Origin: CAYVCP01 sp964450565
GTDB taxonomy: Bacteria; Patescibacteriota; Minisyncoccia; Minisyncoccales; CG1-02-41-26
DNA length: 16,634 nucleotides
Assembly: GCA_964450565.1 (NCBI GenBank)
Contig: CAYVCP010000008.1
Coordinates: forward strand, 1 to 16,634
Reading direction: 5' to 3'
The notes below the pieces were generated by a model. It was not told the origin of the DNA and did no database searches. It saw only the letters and a list, made by a program, of their open reading frames with translations. This document shows positions 1 through 5,191 of the stretch, in pieces. Made by a program: the position numbers and the translations under genes. How positions within the stretch are numbered: the first letter of the stretch is position 1; every line of letters begins with the position of its first letter.

Positions 1-2
1 AA

Positions 3-572
3 GCTGATGATAGAAACGACATCTTAGATACTCAACAAAAATCATATAACGAATGCGTTAAAAAAATTGATAACCTTATAGATATGCGAGCTGGCGGTGA
101 AATCAGCGAACAGCAATTCAAAGACAAGAAAGCCAAGATTGTTAAAGAAAAAATGCATTTGCAGGAATTATTAAAAGATACAGACAAACGAGTGGATAAT
201 TGGCTGGAACGAGCCGAGGAAGCATTAATCTTTGCCCAGAATGCCAAACTTGCCTTTGAAAATGGAACTCTGCAGAGAAAAAGAGAGATACTAAACACCT
301 TAGGTTCGAACCTCCTGTTAAAAGACAGAAAACTGCGTATTAACTTGGAAAACTGCCTTTTACCCATGCAAAAAGTTGATACTGGGTCCGGCAACAAAAA
401 AAGCGGGTTCGAACCGCTTGATTTGTGCTTAGATAAAAGGAAAAACACCGCTTTAGGCGGTGCTCGTCCAGATTGGCTCCCCGTATTCAACTTGTTTAGA
501 ACCATAAACTGGAAACAAATTAAAGACGATTTATCGATTTTTATACAAAATAACAATGCCTTTGTATTATAA
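3..572 (+). CDS. Large serine recombinase, C-terminal part (5' end outside window)
   Basis: The frame is already open at base 3, so the N-terminal resolvase catalytic domain lies upstream of the window. The visible 189 residues match, by recognition, the C-terminal half of large serine recombinases common in Patescibacteria. They show the end of the region after the zinc ribbon, a long coiled coil (KIDNLIDMRAGGEISEQQFK, then KEKMHLQELLKDTDKRVDNW), and the segment RKREILNTLGSNLLLKDRKL. Such enzymes integrate and excise mobile elements by double-strand cleavage at att sites. The last 70 or so residues are less conserved in the family. An antisense terminator-like hairpin lies inside the gene (441-462). 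It is the left boundary gene of the element running to tRNA-Asn. Catalytic residues cannot be checked here. Confidence 0.85.
   Translation, partial: ADDRNDILDTQQKSYNECVKKIDNLIDMRAGGEISEQQFKDKKAKIVKEKMHLQELLKDTDKRVDNWLERAEEALIFAQNAKLAFENGTLQRKREILNTLGSNLLLKDRKLRINLENCLLPMQKVDTGSGNKKSGFEPLDLCLDKRKNTALGGARPDWLPVFNLFRTINWKQIKDDLSIFIQNNNAFVL
441..462 (-). terminator. Minus-strand intrinsic terminator inside the recombinase gene
   Basis: The arms CACCGC (446-451) and GCGGTG (457-462) form a perfect 6-bp GC-rich stem with a 5-nt loop. Read on the minus strand, the stem is followed by TTTTT and then CCTTTT, the classic intrinsic terminator layout. On the + strand there is no T-tract, so recombinase transcription should pass. 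It could stop leftward transcription entering the recombinase gene, or be a host terminator captured by integration. Confidence 0.55.
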
Positions 573-600
573 GCCAGCTAATGTCTTGACTTCTAGAGTA

Positions 601-609
601 TGCTATAAT
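601..609 (+). promoter_or_regulatory. Extended -10 promoter for the ImmA/IrrE gene
   Basis: The sequence TGCTATAAT is a perfect extended -10 element (TGn plus TATAAT at 604-609). A TTGACT at 586-591 lies only 12 nt upstream, too close for a normal -35, so the extended -10 probably carries the promoter. The expected start point is near 616, only about 5 nt before the ATG at 621, giving a nearly leaderless mRNA. The same nonamer occurs upstream of yjjX. Confidence 0.5.
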
Positions 610-620
610 AAAAGAAAGTT

Positions 621-1118
621 ATGGAACCAAATTATCAAGAAGCAAAAAATTCGGCCGAAGAGTTGTTGAAGCAATATGACATAAAAGAACCAGTAGTTCC
701 TATCTTTGATATTGCGATAAAAGAAGGCATTGAATTAAAATTTGTTAAAATGCCAGAACAATTAAAAAATGTAGCTGGGTTTATTGACTCTGTTAAAAAA
801 ATGATGTTTGTAAACAAAGAAGATTCTCCAAATAGACAAACTTTTACAGTTGCACACGAATTGGCTCACCATATTTTAAAACACGAAACAGATAAATATG
901 AGATACTATTAAGAATGACAACCTCGATAGAAAAAAATCCATTAGAAAAAGAGGCAAACTGCTTTGCCGCTAATATTCTCGTTCCTTACAAAATGTTAAG
1001 TAAAATTATGAGAAAATACTCATTAAGCAGATTTGACATTAAGGCATTAGCAAAAATTTTCGGTGTTTCCGAAGAACTGATGAGATACAGGCTTCAATCT
1101 ACAAAATATGATTGTTGA
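621..1118 (+). CDS. ImmA/IrrE-family metallo-endopeptidase
   Basis: This 165-residue protein has a complete gluzincin-type zinc site: HELAH at residues 79-83 within FTVAHELAHHILKH, and a distal acidic ligand E111 in KEANCFAANILVP. Both are diagnostic of the ImmA/IrrE (DUF955) family. Family members usually cleave a repressor or transcription regulator, as ImmA does for ImmR in ICEBs1 and IrrE/PprI for DdrO in Deinococcus. The length fits a stand-alone peptidase domain. The C-terminus (residues 136-160) looks like the helical tail typical of the family. No XRE-type repressor is visible next to it. Instead its end overlaps the start of a small membrane protein gene by 11 nt, suggesting coupled translation. 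The substrate is unknown. Confidence 0.9.
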   Translation: MEPNYQEAKNSAEELLKQYDIKEPVVPIFDIAIKEGIELKFVKMPEQLKNVAGFIDSVKKMMFVNKEDSPNRQTFTVAHELAHHILKHETDKYEILLRMTTSIEKNPLEKEANCFAANILVPYKMLSKIMRKYSLSRFDIKALAKIFGVSEELMRYRLQSTKYDC

Positions 1119-1485
1119 TAAAAAAGAAGCGATAAGGATATTGCAAAAACAGACAAGGTCCACAGGAAGAATATCAGAAGAGTTAGGAACAGCAGAAAAG
1201 AATTTTAATTTTTTGCGAAACCAATCTGATATGGAAAAGGTAAAGATTGAAGAGAAAAGGGAAATTATAGCAATGAGAAAAAGCTGGTCTACTTGGATTC
1301 TTCGCTCAATTATTGCAATTATTGCCTTTGATTTTCTTATTATTATATTGATAGGTATAAAATTACTTAATTTTGAAGGCTATATAGTTCCAATCTTCAT
1401 AACAGAAAGTTTAATTAAGGTCTTGGGGTTAGCTATAATAATAGTTAATTTTCTATTTAATAAAAAAGATAAAAACTTATTATAA
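1108..1485 (+). CDS. Small coiled-coil protein with two membrane helices
   Basis: This 125-residue protein is not recognised as a named family. Residues 1-58 are charged and helical, rich in E, K and R (EEKREIIAMRKSW), and likely form a coiled coil. A hydrophobic segment at about 63-85 (ILRSIIAIIAFDFLIIILIG) and a second at about 92-117 look like transmembrane helices. A short Lys-rich tail follows. Its ATG lies 11 nt inside the peptidase gene, so the two are probably co-translated. It could be the peptidase's membrane partner or substrate, but this rests on position only. A strong terminator follows 10 nt after the stop codon. Confidence 0.7.
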   Translation: MIVDKKEAIRILQKQTRSTGRISEELGTAEKNFNFLRNQSDMEKVKIEEKREIIAMRKSWSTWILRSIIAIIAFDFLIIILIGIKLLNFEGYIVPIFITESLIKVLGLAIIIVNFLFNKKDKNLL

Positions 1486-1494
1486 AAATGTTGT

Positions 1495-1524
1495 AAAAAA
1501 CAAGGATTAAACGCCTTGTTTTTT
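1495..1524 (+). terminator. Intrinsic terminator after the peptidase/membrane protein pair
   Basis: A perfect 11-bp inverted repeat (AAAAAACAAGG / CCTTGTTTTTT) surrounds an 8-nt loop. The A-rich left arm and T-rich right arm mean it may work in both directions. It closes the two-gene operon that starts at 621. Confidence 0.8.
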
Positions 1525-1551
1525 GTTGTTTTTTAATCTCAAAATGATAAT
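1523..1551 (+). promoter_or_regulatory. Possible promoter for the 415-residue protein gene
   Basis: TTGTTG (1523-1528), 17 nt, then GATAAT (1546-1551) gives correct spacing and fair matches to both boxes. The -35 overlaps the T-tract of the preceding terminator. The predicted start near 1558 leaves a leader of about 19 nt. In such AT-rich sequence a chance match is possible. Confidence 0.35.
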
Positions 1552-1576
1552 GTAAAATAAAGTAAACAAAAAAGTA

Positions 1577-2824
1577 ATGAAAGATGTAATTAACGAAGAA
1601 AACTTTGAATACTTCAATCTTGATATAAATTTACTTATAATAAATATTTTATTAGAGGGCTTTTATAGAAACCAAAACATCTTCACATTAGACCAGTTTG
1701 TTAAAGGTAATTATTGGGATATTGAAGAAGTTAAACAAAATATGATTGATACCAATGACTACCCTCATACAGAAAGTTTAGTCATACACCAACTATTTTA
1801 TATCATTAAAGATCTAGATTTAGGAAAAATTAATAGAGTTAGTGTTAACGATATAGACGGAACACTTGAAAGCGTTATAAAACAAATTGTACTAAAAAAA
1901 GACGGCACAGATGAAGATGTAGGCTACCTTTCTGCGGTTATAGAAGAGATATTCAACCTTAAAAAAATAAAAGAGAAAGAAATGGCAGAACAAGAAAAGA
2001 CAAGGAAAGAATTTAATTACCAGTTTCTTGGGCGAATAGATTTTACAAATGACGACTATTATAAACACTTAGATTTACTTTTATCGGAAACACCCGAATA
2101 CATTGAAATAGAAATAGCCTCTTTTAATGACGAGAATATGAAAAAACTGCACAAGATGAGTAAAGATTTCATTTGTAGCTTTTCTCAAGATGACTATGTT
2201 GACAAAAAACCAACCTACCAAGAAAAAAGGTTTTATTTTTCTAAACAATTAGAAAATTTTTATGAGTATATTAAAAAGCTCCCAATGATTGACGGCTTTA
2301 TAAATTTACCCTTTTCGTCTTTACAAGAAACTGGTTTTGAGATTATTAAAATATTGTCTTATTTAGAAAACGAAAAAAAGATTAAAGTACGTAATTGGAA
2401 TGACGAAAACCTATGGAATGTTAAATTTCATACAACTCCGCTATCCCTAGAAAGCGTTATAGCCTCAGGGCCAAACAACAAACGACCTACTAACAAAGAA
2501 AGAACCAATGAAGGTCCCGTCAAATACGAGCAAAGCATTTTATATTTTCAAGGCAAAGAAATTGATTTTAGAAACAAGCAAAACCAGAAAGAGCTTTTAG
2601 TAACTTTATTTAAAAACAAAACCAAAAACTGGAGTTATGATGAAATTCAAGAGGTCTGGGATGAAGAAATGGCAAAAAAACTTATAAAATATCCAGAGAA
2701 TTACTGGCGAAAATTTTATACTGCTGGCGATAGCATAAATCAAGCGATAGCAGTAAAAACACAAACAGAGGATTTTATTATTAAAGATACAAAAGAAATT
2801 AGAATAAATCCTAAATATGTTTAG
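1577..2824 (+). CDS. Unrecognised 415-residue element protein with possible winged-helix segments
   Basis: I do not recognise a named family. The protein is hydrophilic, has no signal peptide or membrane helix, and is rich in Lys, Glu, Asn and Asp. Residues 1-130 look helical and acidic. Residues 128-146 form a strongly charged helix (KKIKEKEMAEQEKTRK). Residues about 240-285 have the helix-helix-strand pattern of a winged helix (SSLQETGFEIIKILSYLE). After a polar linker (about 297-316), the C-terminal 95 residues begin ILYFQGKEIDFRNKQNQK. That resembles a C-terminal domain seen in many hypothetical proteins of CPR genomes, also winged-helix-like. It sits between a terminator and the SpoVG/Rep genes. 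A DNA-binding or regulatory role in the element is plausible but unproven. Confidence 0.75.
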   Translation: MKDVINEENFEYFNLDINLLIINILLEGFYRNQNIFTLDQFVKGNYWDIEEVKQNMIDTNDYPHTESLVIHQLFYIIKDLDLGKINRVSVNDIDGTLESVIKQIVLKKDGTDEDVGYLSAVIEEIFNLKKIKEKEMAEQEKTRKEFNYQFLGRIDFTNDDYYKHLDLLLSETPEYIEIEIASFNDENMKKLHKMSKDFICSFSQDDYVDKKPTYQEKRFYFSKQLENFYEYIKKLPMIDGFINLPFSSLQETGFEIIKILSYLENEKKIKVRNWNDENLWNVKFHTTPLSLESVIASGPNNKRPTNKERTNEGPVKYEQSILYFQGKEIDFRNKQNQKELLVTLFKNKTKNWSYDEIQEVWDEEMAKKLIKYPENYWRKFYTAGDSINQAIAVKTQTEDFIIKDTKEIRINPKYV

Positions 2825-2838
2825 CTAAAGTTAGCTAA
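2820..2838. repeat. Two tandem TTAGCTAA palindromes at helical-turn spacing
   Basis: TTTAGCTAAA (2820-2829) and TTAGCTAA (2831-2838) are both perfect palindromes whose centres are 10 bp apart. They overlap the stop codon of the 415-residue gene and lie just upstream of a consensus -10 box at 2851, where the -35 region would be. This is the geometry of an operator, though no regulator can be assigned. Confidence 0.45.
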
Positions 2839-2850
2839 TAAGCTGTTCTA

Positions 2851-2856
2851 TATAAT
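2851..2856 (+). promoter_or_regulatory. -10 box of a promoter embedded in a terminator
   Basis: A perfect TATAAT lies upstream of the 57-residue ORF and SpoVG gene. No good -35 is present, and the tandem palindromes occupy that position. Initiation near 2862-2864 would begin at the loop of the overlapping hairpin, so new transcripts would lack its left arm and escape termination. Confidence 0.4.
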
Positions 2857-2882
2857 GACCTTAAAAGATAAGGTTATTTTTT
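2854..2882 (+). terminator. Intrinsic terminator after the 415-residue protein gene
   Basis: AATGACCTT (2854-2862) pairs with AAGGTTATT (2870-2878), nine pairs including one G-T, around a 7-nt loop. Six T run up to the next ATG at 2883. The AAGG of the right arm also sits 9 nt before that ATG and could serve as its ribosome binding site when the hairpin is not formed. Confidence 0.6.
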
Positions 2883-3056
2883 ATGCTTCAAAAACAAAAT
2901 AATAATAATAAAGAAACGGGAACTCTTGCTTTTGGGGCAAGGCAAAATATCAGTGGATTTTTTGATTTACTTTTTAAAATAGCCATAAGAGAAAAAATTG
3001 ATATTGGACAATATGAAGATAGCAGAGATACAAATAATTCTAATAAAACCAAATAA
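2883..3056 (+). CDS. 57-residue hypothetical protein overlapping the SpoVG gene
   Basis: A short ORF of 57 codons begins with an Asn-rich stretch (QKQNNNNKE). It continues with a segment that looks like real protein (TLAFGARQNISGFFDLLFK), an amphipathic helix, and a polar tail. It starts immediately after a terminator T-tract, with AAGG as a possible ribosome binding site in the hairpin arm. Its last 44 nt overlap the SpoVG-family gene in another frame, which suggests translational coupling. I recognise no family. Small size and lack of homology evidence keep confidence moderate. Confidence 0.5.
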   Translation: MLQKQNNNNKETGTLAFGARQNISGFFDLLFKIAIREKIDIGQYEDSRDTNNSNKTK

Positions 3057-3273
3057 CGGACTTATAGCTTTTGCCAGTATTGTGTTTGATAACTGTCTGT
3101 ATCTTGGCTCAATTGGCGTTTATGCCCGATTAGACGGCACTGGCTACCGCATAACATACCCAACCAAAACAACGGGCAGTAAGGGCTTAAATATCTACCA
3201 TCCGATAGACAGAAAGACCAACGAAGCCATTGAAAAAGCAATAATTAAAAAAGTTAAAAAAATACTCAAATAA
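3013..3273 (+). CDS. SpoVG-family protein
   Basis: This 86-residue protein starts at the ATG giving MKIAEIQI; a TTG 15 nt upstream is possible but less likely. It has the compact beta-rich SpoVG pattern: MKIAEIQIILIKPNNG, then LIAFASIVFDNCLYLGSIGVY, then TYPTKTTGSKGLNIYHPIDR, and a C-terminal helix EAIEKAIIKKVKKIL. SpoVG proteins are site-specific DNA- or RNA-binding regulators in Firmicutes, and relatives occur on plasmids and phages. In the element it may regulate replication or copy number of the Rep gene 30 nt downstream. The length fits the family core. The specific ligand cannot be predicted. Confidence 0.8.
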   Translation: MKIAEIQIILIKPNNGLIAFASIVFDNCLYLGSIGVYARLDGTGYRITYPTKTTGSKGLNIYHPIDRKTNEAIEKAIIKKVKKILK

Positions 3274-3303
3274 AAACAAAAGATGTAATAAAAAAGTAAT
3301 GAA

Positions 3304-4419
3304 ATGTTAGACACAATTATTTTAACAATGTTAATTGATTATTCTTGCATTATCAACCATTCCCGATTTAAGCCATCTACTGAAAAAATACTAGATTTTC
3401 AAAGTGGTTATGTAAAATATGTCAATAATGCAACTGCAGAGGAAAAGAAAAATGGTATTTATAGGCCTAAGTTAACGGTTTATAAAAGGGGCTCATTGAT
3501 CGCATTAAAAATAGAGTTTTCAGCTCCTAAATTGCTCTTTAACAACAATTTAAATGAACTTGAGGAAAAAAACTTTGAGCAAGTACGAGATAAACTACAA
3601 GAAGCATTGTTAGCAATGGGCATAAGAGTTTTCACGATTCCATTAGAAAATGCAAGCGTATCTGGATTCCACCCTTCTAAAAATATTCTTTTAAATAACG
3701 GCTATACATCAATTTTTGCCATTAGAGAGTTGAGTAAAATTAATATTAGTAAAAAGTTTGATATAACAAAGGTAAAATATTGTAATGGGGGCGAAATATT
3801 ACAAGTTTATGCCGTATCTAATTCATTAGTTTTTTACGATAAGATAAATGATTTAGACAAACCAGCTAAACGAGCCGTAGATAAAAACCAAACACCTCAA
3901 CAATTTTCTTTGTTTGAGAATATAAAAAAACAAGAAAAGCCAATTGAAATTTTACGAATGGAGGTACGGCTAAGTGAAAAACGAAAAATGAATGAACTGT
4001 TAGAAGAGCTAGGCTACCCCAAAAATCCCACCTTTAAAGATGCTTTCAATGAGGAGTTATGCCAAAAAATACTTTTGTCTTATTGGGAACGTTTCATTGG
4101 TAATAGTTTATTTTTGTTTGGTGTACAAAATAACCCTCAAAAGATTTTTCAAAATATCCTAGCCAAACATGGACAAGAAATAGGACTTAAAAAAGCTATC
4201 TTACTAACTGGCCTTTATATTCTATGCAAAGATGTTGAGGGAATGCGAGGTTTTAGAAACATAGCCGAGGTTTATAAACCAAAAATAAACTGGACTAAAT
4301 TCAAAAAATGGCAAGCTAGTTTCCAAAATCAGATTACTACCACCTCACTACACGGATTTATTAAAGATATTGAACAACAATTGAATAATTTTAAGCCCTA
4401 CAAACTACCAAAAAAGTAG
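3304..4419 (+). CDS. Replication initiation protein, filamentous phage/plasmid II/X-like
   Basis: The 371-residue protein resembles the phage/plasmid replication protein II/X family, which nicks one strand to start rolling-circle replication. Family-like features are the opening MLDTIILTML, the block GIYRPKLTVYKRG then IEFSAPKLLFNNNLNEL (about residues 51-85), an amphipathic helix (FEQVRDKLQEALLAMGI), FHPSKNI (122-128), LVFYDKIND (175-183) with candidate nucleophile Y178 and nearby K180, and LRMEVRLSEKRK (217-228). The C-terminal 130 residues are helical. The chosen ATG overlaps a 3-codon ORF (ATG at 3299, stop at 3308-3310), so the start may be coupled. The assignment is by motif recognition only; the catalytic Tyr is inferred. 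Confidence 0.75.
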   Translation: MLDTIILTMLIDYSCIINHSRFKPSTEKILDFQSGYVKYVNNATAEEKKNGIYRPKLTVYKRGSLIALKIEFSAPKLLFNNNLNELEEKNFEQVRDKLQEALLAMGIRVFTIPLENASVSGFHPSKNILLNNGYTSIFAIRELSKINISKKFDITKVKYCNGGEILQVYAVSNSLVFYDKINDLDKPAKRAVDKNQTPQQFSLFENIKKQEKPIEILRMEVRLSEKRKMNELLEELGYPKNPTFKDAFNEELCQKILLSYWERFIGNSLFLFGVQNNPQKIFQNILAKHGQEIGLKKAILLTGLYILCKDVEGMRGFRNIAEVYKPKINWTKFKKWQASFQNQITTTSLHGFIKDIEQQLNNFKPYKLPKK

Positions 4420-4424
4420 AAAAG

Positions 4425-4433
4425 TTTTCCACA
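4425..4433 (+). promoter_or_regulatory. Single DnaA-box-like site downstream of rep
   Basis: TTTTCCACA fits the relaxed DnaA consensus TTWTNCACA. It lies 6 nt after the rep stop codon and just before a good promoter. One site in AT-rich DNA is weak evidence for an origin. Confidence 0.25.
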
Positions 4434-4434
4434 G

Positions 4435-4463
4435 TTGTCTTGTAAAGAAATGTAAAGTATAAT
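4435..4463 (+). promoter_or_regulatory. Sigma-70-type promoter downstream of rep
   Basis: TTGTCT (4435-4440), exactly 17 nt, then TATAAT (4458-4463). This is one of the best promoter matches in the window. The predicted start is near 4470, about 19 nt before an ATG at 4489. Confidence 0.6.
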
Positions 4464-4796
4464 AAGAATAATTTAATAAAAGAATTAAATGATAAACTTC
4501 AAAAAGAATTTAAACAAGGAGAAATCTCAGAAAAAGTATTCAGAGGAACGAGAGAAACGTTCACGAGAGTTAGCACAAGAATTAGTGGACAACCTAAACA
4601 AAAACGTGCTGGAAGAAGCAAGGGAAAGGGAATTAGCGAAGCAAAAGAAAAAGTAGTACCAGCAAAAGCAATAACTCAGAAAAAACCTACTTCTACTATG
4701 AAGAAGAGGTCTTTTGATTTAAAAAAACCATTAGGCGAACCATCTAAAGAAGCTAAGAAGTATAAGAGTGCGGAGGAGTTTGTGGAGGATTACTAA
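4446..4796 (+). pseudogene. Lys-rich element protein frame with KYKSAEEFVE tail, no start codon
   Basis: A 116-codon open frame ends EAKKYKSAEEFVEDY. That Ser-Ala-Glu-Glu-Phe pattern after a Lys/Pro-rich linker recurs, from memory, in large proteins of CPR mobile elements. The segment DKLQKEFKQGEISEKVFR and the basic block KRAGRSKGKG look protein-like. No ATG, GTG or TTG occurs in frame before the internal ATG in TSTMKKRSF. The ATG at 4489, well placed after the promoter at 4435-4463, is in another frame and gives a 55-residue charged peptide stopping at 4654-4656. The simplest reading is a gene that lost its start by frameshift and its 3' part at the junction with the recombinase remnant. 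Alternatively the 55-residue peptide is the real product. Confidence 0.45.
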
Positions 4797-5094
4797 AGAG
4801 ATGTTTAGCTACAAGCTAAAGGAATACAAAGAAAAGCAAGCTGAAATTGAAATAGAAATGGAGCAATTTACTCAAGCCGATGAAAACTATTATGTTACAG
4901 CTAGTACTGTATTAAACCTTGCTCAAAAGGCATTAGAAATCTTTAAAAGTTCTGAACCAATGGAAAAAAGAGAATTACTTAATTTTCTACTTCAGAACCT
5001 TCAACTACAAGGCAGAAACCTTGTGTTTACGCTAAAAGAACCGTTTGACACGGTACTTGAAGCGAACAGATGTTCTTCTTTGCTCCGCGGGTAG
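4768..5094 (+). pseudogene. Serine recombinase remnant (C-terminal fragment)
   Basis: From about 4785 the frame reads like the C-terminus of a large serine recombinase: ITKEMFSYKLKEYKEKQ, a coiled coil (EIEIEMEQFTQADENYY), TVLNLAQKALEIFKSSEP, and KRELLNFLLQNLQLQGRNLVF. The catalytic domain, recombinase domain and zinc ribbon are absent. The GTG at 4768 is a formal start only; the preceding codons overlap the KSAEEFVE frame, so the gene is headless. It differs in sequence from the recombinase at 3-572. Its stop codon (5092-5094) lies inside the 3' end of tRNA-Asn on the other strand, so its last codons are tRNA sequence, as expected if integration targeted the tRNA. Confidence 0.8.
5034..5054 (-). 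terminator. Possible tRNA-Asn terminator
   Basis: On the minus strand, ACCGT and ACGGT form a 5-bp stem with a 5-nt loop, followed by TCTTTT, about 30 nt beyond the tRNA 3' end. The stem is short and lies within the recombinase remnant, so a chance match is possible. Confidence 0.3.
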
Positions 5095-5154
5095 GACTCG
5101 AACCTACAACCAACTCGTTAACAGCGAGACGCTCTACCATTGAGCTACCGCGGA
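5083..5154 (-). tRNA. tRNA-Asn (anticodon GTT)
   Basis: The minus strand folds as a 72-nt cloverleaf: acceptor TCCGCGG/CCGCGGA, D arm GCTC-AATGGTA-GAGC, anticodon loop CTGTTAA with GTT, T arm GTAGG-TTCGAGT-CCTAC, and discriminator G, as expected for tRNA-Asn. The first anticodon-stem pair is a T-T mismatch; the rest pair. CCA is not encoded (the bases after the discriminator read CA), so it must be added enzymatically. The 3' end coincides with the edge of the mobile element and contains the stop codon of the recombinase remnant. Confidence 0.95.
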
Positions 5155-5162
5155 ATAAATCA

Positions 5163-5191
5163 AATATATAATATTTTAACAAATTTTTCAA
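5163..5191 (-). promoter_or_regulatory. Promoter of tRNA-Asn overlapping the rpoD stop codon
   Basis: On the minus strand, TTGAAA (5191-5186) overlaps the TGA stop of rpoD. It is followed by 17 nt and TATATT (5168-5163). The predicted start near 5156 is next to the mature tRNA 5' end (5154). The tRNA may also be carried on rpoD readthrough. Confidence 0.5.

Larger units (their letters stand above)
1..5082. mobile_element. Integrated plasmid/phage-like element next to tRNA-Asn
   Basis: All genes here are on the + strand and accessory in type: recombinase C-terminus, ImmA/IrrE peptidase, small membrane protein, unknown protein, SpoVG family, II/X-type replication protein, degraded ORF and recombinase remnant. 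The block stops at the 3' end of tRNA-Asn, beyond which the minus-strand housekeeping operon starts. The left boundary is outside the window. The two recombinase C-termini differ in sequence, which suggests at least two successive integration events rather than a duplication. No flanking att repeats were found by eye. No capsid, coat, morphogenesis or conjugation genes are visible, so an integrated plasmid is the more conservative reading. Confidence 0.7.

Noticed and set aside
586..609. TTGACT and TATAAT as a full sigma-70 promoter
   Set aside because: The spacer is 12 nt instead of about 17, so TTGACT cannot be the -35; the extended -10 alone is the better explanation.
573..4796. Complete filamentous prophage
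   Set aside because: Apart from the II/X-like replication protein there are no coat, adsorption or Zot-like assembly genes, so a plasmid-like element is the safer description.
5100..5154. Forward-strand peptide similar to a conserved protein tail across the tRNA
   Set aside because: Translations across antisense tRNA sequence give familiar-looking peptides; the cloverleaf fully explains this stretch.
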